DNA of 6,755 nucleotides from Gammaproteobacteria bacterium (GCA_003229995.1 QIGJ01000134.1:1-6755); one strand, 5' to 3'; numbered from the stretch's first letter, positions 1 through 6,500 are shown. Numbers and translations: made by a program. Notes: generated by a model not told the origin, from the sequence alone.

Positions 1-1
1 C

Positions 2-64
2 CTGATGGTAAATTACGAAGAAAATGACGGCGGTGATTTAAATGCGGTCGGTGTTACTTTTTAA
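2..64 (+). CDS. C-terminal end of a probable outer-membrane beta-barrel protein (partial)
   Basis: An open frame runs in from the left edge and ends at TAA 62-64. The visible 20 residues end in VNYEENDGGDLNAVGVTF. Alternating polar and hydrophobic residues with a terminal Phe are the usual form of the last strand of outer-membrane beta-barrels, where the C-terminal aromatic residue is part of the signal read by the BAM assembly machinery. That role is inferred from about 20 residues only. Start, length and family cannot be judged. Codons with G or T at the third position and no internal stop fit a real coding end, but a chance open frame of this size is possible. The gene converges on the minus-strand gene at 197-943. 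Confidence 0.55.
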   Translation: MMVNYEENDGGDLNAVGVTF

Positions 65-93
65 GTCTTCCTTGTCAACACCAACAAAAGGAT

Positions 94-114
94 GGGGTAC
101 CTACCGGGTATCCC
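94..114. terminator. Hairpin between convergent genes, possible bidirectional terminator
   Basis: GGGGTACC (94-101) and GGTATCCC (107-114) form an 8-pair stem, one pair being G-U, with a 5-base loop. In the minus direction the stem is followed after a few bases by TTTTGTT; in the plus direction only a broken T/G tract follows. The position, 30 bases after the stop at 64 and about 80 bases beyond the stop of the minus-strand gene, suits a shared terminator. The second arm can instead pair with 150-162 (CGGGTAT 105-111 with ATACCCG 156-162, extended by a bulged G/C stretch), so the true fold is uncertain. Confidence 0.4.
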
Positions 115-196
115 TCCGTTGTTGTGTGTCGGTTTTCTGCATGAAAAAAGGGGGAATACCCGATGCAAGACCGGGATGTTATTGCATACACATCCC

Positions 197-943
197 TTAA
201 CAAAAACCCAAGCCACAGCTTTCTAACGAGGCACACATATTTCCGCAACTTCCGCAATTTTCATCATCCCTCATCAAATCCACTTCACAGCCATTCGCCA
301 CCTGCCCATCACAATCACTGTATCCGTTGGAGCACTGCGTAATTGATATTTTGCCAGCATCGCAGATACCCATGCCATGTTTTACCAACAAGGAAACATT
401 GTCATCTACCGTACCACTGCAATTGTTATCAATACCATCACAGACTTCGATAGCACCAGGATAAATTCTGGCATTGCCATCATCACAATCCAGTGCAGCA
501 ACCACACCATCACCATCGGCATCTTTGCATTGCGGATTATCACTGGATGCTGCGCATAATGGCTGCGCGGACGTGACAGCAATGGATGCATTCCCTCCTC
601 CAGAAGCCATACCCTTGCGATCACAAAAGACAATCACACCCAACTCGGAGGCTTGTCCTGCCAATACCTGAATACCTCGATTCTGATTCAGCAAGCGGTC
701 GCCTTTACGGTAGAACAGAGTGTAACTTCCTGCACCTAAACCGTCGAGTTGAAACTGCCCACTCTCATCCGTAATGACGGTAAACATTTTTCCTGGCACA
801 TAAACCTGCATGCCATCCAACCCACCCAGGCCACAATAATTAACCGTACCACGAATCGACCCCTGTGTTTCGTCTGCCAATACCACCGCAACGGAAAACA
901 AAAACAACGTGACAATACAAAACCGGTGAAAAAATGAACGCAT
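197..943 (-). CDS. Exported protein with carboxypeptidase-regulatory-like domain and MopE-type metal-binding motif
   Basis: This 248-residue protein is predicted to be secreted or surface-exposed. Residues 1-23 form a Sec signal (basic start, hydrophobic core, cleavage near VLA|DE). Residues about 28-108 (GSIRGTVNYCG, DESGQFQLDGLGAGSYTLFY) match the carboxypeptidase-regulatory-like beta-sandwich. Residues 139-181 match the repeat first noted in the Methylococcus copper protein MopE: DADGDG, then LDCDD, IYPGAIEVCDGIDNNCSG and a closing Asp pair. Acidic loops of this kind bind calcium or another metal. The tail 193-248 is Cys-rich (NGCEVDL, NCGSCGNMC) and resembles modules common in large secreted myxobacterial proteins; disulfides are likely. 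The start is supported by AGGAAGG (952-958 on the other strand) 8 bases upstream. No enzymatic residues are visible; the ligand is not determinable. The gene is single and is read from its own promoter at 1030-1058. Confidence 0.85.
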   Translation of the reverse strand: MRSFFHRFCIVTLFLFSVAVVLADETQGSIRGTVNYCGLGGLDGMQVYVPGKMFTVITDESGQFQLDGLGAGSYTLFYRKGDRLLNQNRGIQVLAGQASELGVIVFCDRKGMASGGGNASIAVTSAQPLCAASSDNPQCKDADGDGVVAALDCDDGNARIYPGAIEVCDGIDNNCSGTVDDNVSLLVKHGMGICDAGKISITQCSNGYSDCDGQVANGCEVDLMRDDENCGSCGNMCASLESCGLGFC

Positions 944-1029
944 AGAATTGACCTTCCTAAACTATTTGAAAAAGGGGCGAAATACGCTGGGCCAGCCACC
1001 AAACCACGGCACACCACGGCGGCTGCCGG

Positions 1030-1058
1030 ACTATAACAAACTCGCCTGATACTGTCTT
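1030..1058 (-). promoter_or_regulatory. Sigma-70 promoter for the MopE-motif gene
   Basis: On the minus strand AAGACA (1053-1058) and TATAGT (1030-1035) are 17 bases apart: four of six and five of six matches to the sigma-70 consensus. Transcription would begin near 1023 and give a leader of about 80 bases. That leader can form a stem between 1018-1025 and 993-1000 (GGCGGCTG/CAGCCACC on the plus strand, one wobble in RNA). It lies back to back with the plus-strand promoter at 1064-1093. Confidence 0.5.
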
Positions 1059-1063
1059 GCGTC

Positions 1064-1093
1064 TCAACATTCAACCCGTATTTTGGCTATACT
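1064..1093 (+). promoter_or_regulatory. Sigma-70 promoter for the small basic protein gene
   Basis: TCAACA (1064-1069) and TATACT (1088-1093) are separated by 18 bases; the -10 has five of six consensus matches. Transcription would start near 1100, just ahead of the strong ribosome site at 1116-1122. The -35 boxes of this promoter and its divergent partner are only five bases apart, so the two polymerases would compete. Confidence 0.45.
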
Positions 1094-1127
1094 TGGTCAT
1101 ATCATTCAAGTCGGCAAGGAGGTTCAC

Positions 1128-1439
1128 ATGACCTCGGTAACCACGGTGGCTAACGATAGCGCAGCCCTCCACACCACCAAAACCAACAACCGCAATGTCA
1201 AGGAAACACAAGCTTACCCGGCCACACAGGCGGTGAAAGCACACGGGAATGCGGCTCCTGTACCCCAGCAAAACGTAAAACGGAACCAGCGTCAGAGAAG
1301 GAAACAGGAGCGTCGCCAACAACAAAAATCCATACTGCTTGATACACGCAGCGGCCATGACCGACGCAATATCGACAACGCCCAAACGGTGACAACCGAA
1401 AACGAACAACCGGTTACTCACATTGATGTGTATATTTGA
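1128..1439 (+). CDS. Small basic Gln/Arg-rich protein with an LLDTRSGxDRR motif, function unknown
   Basis: This is a 103-residue soluble protein of unknown function. The start at 1128 is chosen because a consensus AAGGAGG (1116-1122) lies five bases upstream; an in-frame ATG at 1083 sits upstream of the ribosome site, on the predicted -10, and is rejected. Residues 1-50 are low-complexity and rich in Thr, Asn, Ala and Gln, so probably disordered. Residues 51-67 are a strongly basic Arg/Gln stretch (KRNQRQRRKQERRQQQK). Then come SILLDTRSGHDRR (68-80) and the terminal HIDVYI. I recall similar short proteins with an LLDTRSxxDRR core in other gammaproteobacteria, but this is memory, not a search. 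No signal peptide, membrane segment or enzyme motif is visible; nucleic-acid binding by the Arg stretch is a guess. It is divergent from the MopE-motif gene and converges with the FHA gene. Confidence 0.72.
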   Translation: MTSVTTVANDSAALHTTKTNNRNVKETQAYPATQAVKAHGNAAPVPQQNVKRNQRQRRKQERRQQQKSILLDTRSGHDRRNIDNAQTVTTENEQPVTHIDVYI

Positions 1440-1469
1440 CCGATGGCACCAGATATGCCGCAAAAGTAT

Positions 1470-1502
1470 GCCTCATGAAAAGGAGGCTCTTGCTTATTTT
1501 TT
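1470..1502 (+). terminator. Weak intrinsic terminator after the small basic protein gene
   Basis: GCCTC (1470-1474) and GAGGC (1483-1487) form a 5-pair stem with an 8-base loop, followed after nine bases by TTTTTT (1497-1502). The stem is short and the T-run distant, so termination may be leaky. In the minus direction the same stem is followed by ATACTTTTG and could also end FHA transcripts, which stop translating at 1494. Confidence 0.4.
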
Positions 1503-1880
1503 GCGTGTTGACACATATAAACCCGGAATCCAGGTTTTGTGAATTTTAGTGGTGGCCGCCAGATCATCATTTGCATCATCGACAAAACGAAAATGATTAA
1601 CGCCAAAACGAACCACATCGTTATTTTTTAGCGGGCAGACATCAATGCGTTGATCATTCACGAATGTGCCATTGGTACTGCTACAATCTTCAATAAAATA
1701 GTCAAACATATTTGTCTGGTCAGTGACATGCCGCGCCTCAATCAGCGCATGATGTTTGCTGACCAGTTCGTCATGAATCGTAATATCATTTTCCGTGCCA
1801 CGACCGATGCGCGACACAAGGCTCTCCAGCCGCAGTATCACACCTTGCGCATTGCCCTTGAATTGTATGAGCGCCGCCAT
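1494..1880 (-). CDS. Stand-alone FHA domain protein
   Basis: The 128-residue protein is almost entirely one forkhead-associated domain, a module that binds phosphothreonine peptides, typically on partners of Ser/Thr kinases or secretion regulators. The FHA signature is complete: G26-R27 followed by END and ITI, S41-K-H-H44, and the STNGTFVN loop (68-75) with N70. Gly26, Arg27, Ser41, His44 and Asn70 are the residues that shape and contact the phosphopeptide site, so it should be functional. The tail after residue 105 is short and has no second domain. There is no signal peptide, so it is cytoplasmic. The start is ATG 1878-1880 with AGGA eight bases upstream. No kinase, phosphatase or secretion gene is in the window, so the partner is unknown. 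No strong promoter was recognised upstream. Confidence 0.9.
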   Translation of the reverse strand: MAALIQFKGNAQGVILRLESLVSRIGRGTENDITIHDELVSKHHALIEARHVTDQTNMFDYFIEDCSSTNGTFVNDQRIDVCPLKNNDVVRFGVNHFRFVDDANDDLAATTKIHKTWIPGLYVSTRKK

Positions 1881-1998
1881 ATCATTATTCCTGTAGATCA
1901 GTCCGTAAGGCTACACGCAATATCAACAAATTTCAGGTCAAACTAAAAATAGGCATTCGATGAGACCGCTGACCTCTTGCATTTCCGTTATTTGTCGT

Positions 1999-2029
1999 CC
2001 GGCGGCAACTTTCCCTGCCTCCGGTTTTT
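1999..2029 (+). terminator. Orphan rho-independent terminator upstream of topA
   Basis: CCGGCGGCA (1999-2007) and TGCCTCCGG (2016-2024) pair over nine positions with one mismatch, around an 8-base loop, and TTTTT (2025-2029) follows at once. This is the best intrinsic terminator in the window. It faces rightward, yet no plus-strand gene ends before it. CGGCGG (2000-2005) can instead pair with CCGCCG (2032-2037), which would break the terminator stem. Confidence 0.6.
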
Positions 2030-2131
2030 ACCCGCCGCTCACCCACCTTTTATAGCCCTTAACTTAATGGGGCTATGAAATAAATATCGTCTAAACCTTA
2101 AAAATATTGTCATACTGCCGAACCTTCCCAC

Positions 2132-2165
2132 TTGACAGCAGGGGGAAACTCCAAGTATTTCTAAT
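2132..2165 (+). promoter_or_regulatory. Possible topA promoter
   Basis: A perfect TTGACA at 2132-2137 is followed by weak -10 candidates: TATTTC (2156-2161, spacer 18) or TCTAAT (2160-2165, five of six matches but spacer 22). Neither is convincing alone. Its place 60-90 bases before the topA ATG supports it. Promoters of topoisomerase genes often have non-optimal spacers that make them sensitive to supercoiling, which would fit, but this is inference. Confidence 0.3.
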
Positions 2166-2222
2166 AAAGGGCTGCGGCCAAATCATCAAAAACACATTAA
2201 CCTACTGAAAGAAAAAGAAATT

Positions 2223-4916
2223 ATGGGAAAATCACTGGTCATCGTCGAATCACCGGCCAAGGCAAAAACCATCAACAAGTACCTGGGCAAGGATTTTATC
2301 GTGAAATCCAGCGTGGGTCATATTCGTGACTTGCCCACCAGTGGCAGCGCTGCCAGCAAGTCAAAAATGGACCCCAAGGCGCGCGGTAAACTCGCTGCCG
2401 AGTCCCGCAAACTGCCCCCGGCAGAACGTGAAAAACGCAAACGTGAGCGCGCCGCTAAAATGCTGGTGAGTCGCATGGGTGTGGATCCGGAAAATAACTG
2501 GAATGCGCACTATGAGATCATGCCCGGCAAAGAAAAAGTGGTGGCCGAATTACAAAAACTGGCAAAAAATGCCGACACCATTTATCTCGCCACTGACCGG
2601 GATCGCGAAGGAGAGGCCATTGCCTGGCACCTGACTCAGAGCATCGGTGATAAGGTACCGTTCAAACGTGTGGTGTTTAACGAAATCACCCAAAACGCGA
2701 TTCAGGAAGCCTTTGCCAATCCTTCCACGCTGGATTTCAATCAAGTCAACGCGCAACAGGCCCGGCGTTTTCTCGACCGTGTGGTCGGTTACATGTTGTC
2801 ACCCCTGCTGTGGAAAAAACTGGCGCGCGGTCTTTCTGCCGGGCGTGTGCAATCCGTGGTCACCAAGCTGGTGGTGGAACGGGAGCGGGAAATTCACGCT
2901 TTTGACCCGGAAGAATATTGGGAAGTGTTTGCCAATTTACGCACTCGCAAAAGCGAAGCGTTGCGCATGCAGGTGGCCAAGCAAAACGGACATAATTTCC
3001 GCCCTCCGAACAAAGGACTCACCGATGCAGCGCTGGCCATACTGGAACGCGCCGATTACAACGTGGTTAAGCGCGAAGTCCGGCCATCGTCGAGCAAACC
3101 CAAAGCGCCTTTTATTACATCCACCCTGCAACAGGCCGCCAGTACACGACTGGGTTTTGGCGTGAAAAAAACCATGATGATGGCACAACGGCTTTACGAA
3201 GCCGGTTACATCACCTACATGCGAACCGATTCTACCAACCTCAGCAATGAGGCTGTGACGACGGTGCGTGACTATATCAACAGCAAATACGGTAAAAAAT
3301 ATTTGCCGGAAAAGGCCGTTACTTACAGCAGCCGTGACGGCGCACAAGAGGCGCACGAGGCCATTCGCCCCTCCGATGTACACACTATGATGTCTGACCT
3401 GAAAAACGTCGACAAAGATGCTGTGCGTTTGTATGAACTGATCTGGCGGCAATTTGTGGCCTGCCAAATGCCGCCCGCAAAATTTGATGTCACCACACTC
3501 AAAGTAGATGCCGCCGGTTTTGAGCTGCGCGCCAAAGGTCGCGTGGTGGTGTTTGACGGCTGGACCAAAGTACAGCCACCACAACAAAAAAACAGTGATG
3601 ATATTCTCCTGCCTGCGGTGGCGGAGGGGGATGTGATGTCACTGGTAAAACTCGACCCCTCACAACATTTCACCAAACCGCCTGCGCGTTACAGCGAAGC
3701 GTCACTGGTGAAAGAAATGGAAAAACGCGGTATTGGCCGACCCTCTACTTATGCCTCCATTATTTCCACCATTCAGGATCGCGGTTATGTCACCGTGCAA
3801 AACCGGCGTTTTTATGCGGAAAAAATTGGCGATATCGTCACTGAGCGGTTAACAGAAAATTTCAAAGACCTCATGGATTACGGCTTCACGGCCAACATGG
3901 AAGAAAAACTGGATTCCATTGCCACCGGTGAAAGCAACTGGCTAAACGTGCTCGACGCATTTTATGAGGATTTCAAATCCAGATTGGAAACTGCCGACCA
4001 GGACGAAGGTGGCATGCGAAGCAATGATCCCATCGGCACGGACATTTCCTGCACTAGTTGCGGTCGTCCCATGCAGATTCGCGCCGGTTCCACGGGTGTC
4101 TTTCTTGGCTGTTCCGGCTATGCTCTCCCCCCCAAAGAACGCTGCAAATCCACCATGAATCTTATTTCTGGCGACGAAGCCGTGGATGTGGATACCGACG
4201 AAGAAAGCGAAGCCCGCGCATTAATGCAGCGTCACCGCTGCCCGAAATGTAGTGCCGCCATGGACAGCTATCTGATTGATGAGCAACGCAAATTCCACAT
4301 TTGCGGTAACAGCCCCGATTGCACCGGTTATGAAGTGGAAACCGGTAAATTTCGTATCAAGGGCTATGACGGCCCCCTCATCGAATGCGATAAGTGTGGT
4401 GCCAATATGCAACTCAAAACGGGGCGCTTTGGCAAATATTTTGGCTGCACCAACGAAGAATGTAAAAACACGCGCAAACTTTTACGCAACGGAGAAGCCG
4501 CGCCTCCCAAGGCCGACCCCGTACACATGAAGGAATTGCCCTGTGAAAAATCCGACGGTTATTTTGTATTGCGTGATGGTGCTGCGGGTATATTCCTCGC
4601 CTCCAGTGCATTCCCGCGCTCCCGTGAAACCCGTGCACCACGGGTCAAGGAGCTGATCCCGCATAAATCCGAACTTGATCCCAAGCATGTGTACCTGTGT
4701 GACGCCCCTTTGGAAGATAAGCAAGGCAACGATGCCATTATCCGCTTTAGTCGCAAAAACAAAGAGCAATATGTGATGACCGAAGTCGATAGCAAGGCCA
4801 CCGGCTGGACGGCGCATTACATCGACAAAAACTGGGTAGTCAGCGAAGCACCGAAAAAAACCGTGAAAAAGAAAACGGTAAAGAAAAAAGCCGCGAAAAA
4901 AAAGGGGGCTAAATAA
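2223..4916 (+). CDS. topA: DNA topoisomerase I (type IA, omega protein)
   Basis: TopA relaxes negative supercoils by nicking one strand through a 5'-phosphotyrosine link, passing the other strand and resealing. The TOPRIM domain opens with [12 protein letters not shown] (catalytic Glu9) and has the metal-binding [13 protein letters not shown] (Asp125, Asp127, Glu129). The active-site Tyr is Y332 in [14 protein letters not shown]. Residues about 41-92 are the long Lys/Arg-rich insert seen in many gammaproteobacterial TopA proteins. Three zinc fingers follow: Cys610/613/630/641, Cys673/676/694/700 and Cys722/725/742/747. After these come further C-terminal DNA-binding domains (about 760-875) and a lysine-rich tail (878-897) of KKK-(T/A) repeats that should bind DNA or RNA polymerase. 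The length of 897 residues is normal for this group. Frame and motifs are intact. Runs of 7 C (4127-4133) and of 7 and 8 A (near 4853 and 4896) are possible slippage points. The ribosome site is weak. The gene stands alone and converges on the TlpA-type gene. Confidence 0.98.
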   Translation: MGKSLVIVESPAKAKTINKYLGKDFIVKSSVGHIRDLPTSGSAASKSKMDPKARGKLAAESRKLPPAEREKRKRERAAKMLVSRMGVDPENNWNAHYEIMPGKEKVVAELQKLAKNADTIYLATDRDREGEAIAWHLTQSIGDKVPFKRVVFNEITQNAIQEAFANPSTLDFNQVNAQQARRFLDRVVGYMLSPLLWKKLARGLSAGRVQSVVTKLVVEREREIHAFDPEEYWEVFANLRTRKSEALRMQVAKQNGHNFRPPNKGLTDAALAILERADYNVVKREVRPSSSKPKAPFITSTLQQAASTRLGFGVKKTMMMAQRLYEAGYITYMRTDSTNLSNEAVTTVRDYINSKYGKKYLPEKAVTYSSRDGAQEAHEAIRPSDVHTMMSDLKNVDKDAVRLYELIWRQFVACQMPPAKFDVTTLKVDAAGFELRAKGRVVVFDGWTKVQPPQQKNSDDILLPAVAEGDVMSLVKLDPSQHFTKPPARYSEASLVKEMEKRGIGRPSTYASIISTIQDRGYVTVQNRRFYAEKIGDIVTERLTENFKDLMDYGFTANMEEKLDSIATGESNWLNVLDAFYEDFKSRLETADQDEGGMRSNDPIGTDISCTSCGRPMQIRAGSTGVFLGCSGYALPPKERCKSTMNLISGDEAVDVDTDEESEARALMQRHRCPKCSAAMDSYLIDEQRKFHICGNSPDCTGYEVETGKFRIKGYDGPLIECDKCGANMQLKTGRFGKYFGCTNEECKNTRKLLRNGEAAPPKADPVHMKELPCEKSDGYFVLRDGAAGIFLASSAFPRSRETRAPRVKELIPHKSELDPKHVYLCDAPLEDKQGNDAIIRFSRKNKEQYVMTEVDSKATGWTAHYIDKNWVVSEAPKKTVKKKTVKKKAAKKKGAK

Positions 4917-4973
4917 GGAACCCGCACGAAATAACGTCCCTGTTTGGCGCTCAGGTTGAACAAAACCAATGAC

Positions 4974-5001
4974 TTTCACCGCAAAAAACGCAAAGACGCA
5001 G
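4974..5001. repeat. CGCAAA-type short repeat stretch
   Basis: After TTTCACCG the stretch repeats the unit CGCAAA at 4980-4985 and 4989-4994 and ends in a third partial unit, CGCAG (4997-5001). Runs of CGCAAAG/ACGCAAAG units are common dispersed intergenic repeats in proteobacterial genomes, often next to palindromic elements, as here. Assignment rests on resemblance only. Confidence 0.35.
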
Positions 5002-5003
5002 TT

Positions 5004-5079
5004 GTAGGGTGGGCATGTTTTTTGCCCACGCGGGTGCGACAGAATCACCGCGTGGGCACAAACTACGTGCCCGAGCTAC
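5004..5079. repeat. Palindromic intergenic element (REP/MITE-like) between topA and the TlpA-type gene
   Basis: The ends GTAGGGTGGGCATG (5004-5017) and CGTGCCCGAGCTAC (5066-5079) are imperfect inverted repeats. Inside, GCCCACGCGG (5024-5033) and CCGCGTGGGC (5048-5057) match perfectly over 10 bases. The element can fold in two ways: one long interrupted stem, or two side hairpins, GTGGGCA/TGCCCAC (5009-5015 with 5023-5029) and GGGCAC/GTGCCC (5054-5059 with 5067-5072). GTAGGGTGGGCA-type palindromes recur in many proteobacterial genomes. It fills the space between two convergent genes, where it may stop transcripts from both sides, although no clean T-run follows either way. It reaches the stop codon of the TlpA-type gene at 5076-5078. 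Confidence 0.6.
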
Positions 5080-5633
5080 CGTGTGGATTGTGCAGAAAGT
5101 CCCATCAAAAACTGTCGATACCCATCCTCATCCCAAGGCCGTCCGCCTAACGCCTGATAGCGGACAATGCCTGCCGGATCAACCAGATAGGTTGAAGGCA
5201 GGCCTCGTGGCTTCCAAACCTCGGTGACCTGACCATCAAGATCCATGAGCGACACAATATCCGGCGCCAACAGACCAAGAAAAGTAAATACGGTGTCTTC
5301 ATCTTCCGCCGTATTTACAATGGCAAATGTCAGCGGCAATTTTTTAAATTTCTCCACCATACTCTGAATCGCGGGTATTTCACGCCGACAGGGGCCACAC
5401 CAACTCGCCCAAAAATGCACAAAAACCCAGCGGCCTTTTTCCTGCGCCAAACTAAAAGGATTACCATCAATATCGCTCAATTCCAACGGTGGCGCGGGAT
5501 AAGCGGCAATCGATAAAATCCCTTTGGGAACCATCAGCACCGAAGCGGTATCCTCTGCCCATACGAGACCACTGGTCAACATGCCTGCCAATATGCAACC
5601 GATAATGCTGAACGTATTACGCAATTGTTTCAT
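5076..5633 (-). CDS. TlpA/ResA-type periplasmic thioredoxin-like protein
   Basis: This 185-residue protein is predicted to be a periplasmic thiol-disulfide oxidoreductase. Residues 1-26 form a signal peptide (MKQLRNTF, hydrophobic core, cleavage near VWA|ED) with no lipobox. The thioredoxin fold follows from about residue 48: LSDIDGNPFSL, WVFVHFWASWCGPCRREIP with Cys79 and Cys82, then IVNTAED and GLPSTYLVD with the cis-Pro146. WCGPC plus this spacing is typical of TlpA, ResA and CcmG relatives, which reduce disulfides, often for cytochrome c or copper-site maturation; the target here is unknown. The start at 5633 is chosen because its ATG overlaps the stop of the upstream gene (ATGA), and the signal peptide begins there; an in-frame ATG 11 codons earlier lies inside the upstream gene. 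The stop falls in the palindromic element at 5004-5079, so the end (AQSTR) may have been reshaped by it. Confidence 0.92.
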   Translation of the reverse strand: MKQLRNTFSIIGCILAGMLTSGLVWAEDTASVLMVPKGILSIAAYPAPPLELSDIDGNPFSLAQEKGRWVFVHFWASWCGPCRREIPAIQSMVEKFKKLPLTFAIVNTAEDEDTVFTFLGLLAPDIVSLMDLDGQVTEVWKPRGLPSTYLVDPAGIVRYQALGGRPWDEDGYRQFLMGLSAQSTR

Positions 5634-6232
5634 GGTGATTTTCTCGCCTCTGCGGCATCCGCACAATTATTCACTGTTGCAACCATCGGTTCAGTATTTT
5701 CCCCCAGCCCAAACTGGGCCCGTAATGAAAAAAAGGCCGTTGTTTTTCGCAAAACAATGTTGCCGCCTTCTTTTTCATGCGCGTAAAAATGTAATGTCTC
5801 AGGCAGCAGCATCCAGCGAAATGTGGATTGAGCGGCTAACGGAATATTCATTTCTTTCCATAACGGCGGCCATTGTGAGCGTGGTATTCTCTGGAGCTTC
5901 CGACCTTGGGACACAAACTCCCAGTTAGCCAAATCCAGCTGTAAAACATCATTGCGTTTGTTTTTGATACTTGCCGTGAAAAAGCAATACGCAGACAGCG
6001 TTTCAATCATCGCCGCTGGAAAACCCCGCGCCTCAAAAAAAGCGGCCATTTGTTCTGTGCTCCAGGGAAACAACTGTAGCCGTAACTGCGCATTTTCAAA
6101 ACCTGATGGCGGTCTTTCATCCGCCGCATATAGCGCACTTATGGGGAATAGAGAAAGCCCAAGGGCTATCACCAGCAGCACCCTGAGAATAACTTGCCAC
6201 GTAAAACACGCCTGTTTTTGTTGAGTATTCAC
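5630..6232 (-). CDS. Exported protein of unknown function, coupled to the TlpA-type gene
   Basis: The 200-residue product starts at GTG 6230-6232. Three things support this start: ATAGGT lies seven bases upstream, a good promoter ends at 6282, and the signal peptide follows directly. An ATG at 6350-6352 is in frame but upstream of that promoter. Residues about 11-37 are a hydrophobic export signal (cleavage near ALYA|AD). The mature part has LRLQLFPWSTEQMAAFFEARGFP-like character at 49-72, a Cys at 83 in AYCFFTASI, a Trp-rich stretch (WEF, QWPPLW, FRWMLLPE at 104-145), a glycine pair in KEGGNIVL (154-161), and Cys190 near the end. The pattern looks like a small beta-rich domain, and I recall similar uncharacterised proteins beside TlpA genes. 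No catalytic motif is seen. The ATGA overlap with the next gene implies joint translation; Cys83 or Cys190 could be a substrate of the thioredoxin partner (inference). Confidence 0.8.
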   Translation of the reverse strand: MNTQQKQACFTWQVILRVLLVIALGLSLFPISALYAADERPPSGFENAQLRLQLFPWSTEQMAAFFEARGFPAAMIETLSAYCFFTASIKNKRNDVLQLDLANWEFVSQGRKLQRIPRSQWPPLWKEMNIPLAAQSTFRWMLLPETLHFYAHEKEGGNIVLRKTTAFFSLRAQFGLGENTEPMVATVNNCADAAEARKSP

Positions 6233-6281
6233 AATGATACCTATAACCTGAATCCTACAAGTGACCGTGCCTGTAGAGTGT

Positions 6282-6310
6282 AAAATATTGATTCGCAGAG
6301 CAAATGACAA
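6282..6310 (-). promoter_or_regulatory. Sigma-70 promoter of the two-gene TlpA operon
   Basis: On the minus strand TTGTCA (6305-6310, five of six matches) and TATTTT (6282-6287, four of six) are 17 bases apart. Transcription would start near 6275, about 43 bases before the GTG at 6232. This placement is part of the reason for rejecting the in-frame ATG at 6352. Confidence 0.55.
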
Positions 6311-6445
6311 CGTTGGGTATAATTCCTTATTATGATTGCACAAAAGTGTCATATCGCTCTGTGAGTATGAGCGCTGACAAAATCAGGTACTATCAACCAT
6401 GGAACTCGGGCTTCACCGAATGAGTCAAACCCTCGGTTAATTGTA

Positions 6446-6479
6446 ACCTAGATCCTGCAAGTGCTTGCAGGATCTAGGT
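6446..6479. repeat. 34-base palindrome with perfect 16-base arms
   Basis: ACCTAGATCCTGCAAG (6446-6461) and CTTGCAGGATCTAGGT (6464-6479) are exact inverted copies separated by only TG. No T-run follows in either direction, so it is not an intrinsic terminator. It could be a dispersed palindromic repeat, a binding site for a dimeric regulator, or a recombination target. Confidence 0.85.
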
Positions 6480-6500
6480 GTAAACTGAGCACAGGGAAAT

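Larger units (their letters stand above)
1881..2222. other. Gap between the FHA gene and topA
   Basis: These 342 bases carry no gene I can support. From left to right they hold the upstream region of the FHA gene, an intrinsic terminator reading rightward (1999-2029), a stem ATAGCCC/GGGCTAT (2052-2058 with 2070-2076) without a T-run, a TTGACA box at 2132-2137, and a short GAAA-loop hairpin (GGGG 2141-2144 with CTCC 2149-2152). The ribosome site of topA is poor: only the A-rich GAAAGAAAAAGAAATT precedes the ATG. Confidence 0.6.

Noticed and set aside
173..196. GGGATGT/ACATCCC hairpin directly after the MopE-motif gene
   Set aside because: A 7-pair stem is real, but no T-run follows on the minus strand, so I do not call it a terminator.
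75..257. 60-codon minus-strand frame near the left edge
   Set aside because: It overlaps the end of the MopE-motif gene and the hairpin region, with no domain or ribosome site.
736..1074. 112-codon minus-strand frame over the start of the MopE-motif gene
   Set aside because: It is out of frame with a clear signal-peptide gene that has a consensus ribosome site, and it spans that gene's promoter.
1071..1463. 130-codon minus-strand frame opposite the small basic protein gene
   Set aside because: No ribosome site is seen, and the opposite strand has a consensus ribosome site, a promoter and a distinctive motif.
2052..2076. ATAGCCC/GGGCTAT stem as a terminator
   Set aside because: No T-run follows in either direction; it may be structural or chance.
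2937..3587. 216-codon open frame on the minus strand
   Set aside because: It lies wholly antisense to the catalytic part of topA, has no ribosome site, and its composition mirrors topA codons.
4482..5048. 188-codon open frame on the minus strand
   Set aside because: It overlaps the topA C-terminus and the palindromic element and has no recognisable domain; the Phe-rich part is the antisense of the Lys tail.
6230..6352. Upstream in-frame ATG (6350-6352) as start of the coupled unknown gene
   Set aside because: It would lie upstream of the promoter at 6282-6310 and add 40 residues before a normal signal peptide.
6408..6437. Imperfect overlapping stems as a small RNA or riboswitch
   Set aside because: Two mismatches in a 9-base stem, no promoter before it and no terminator after it.
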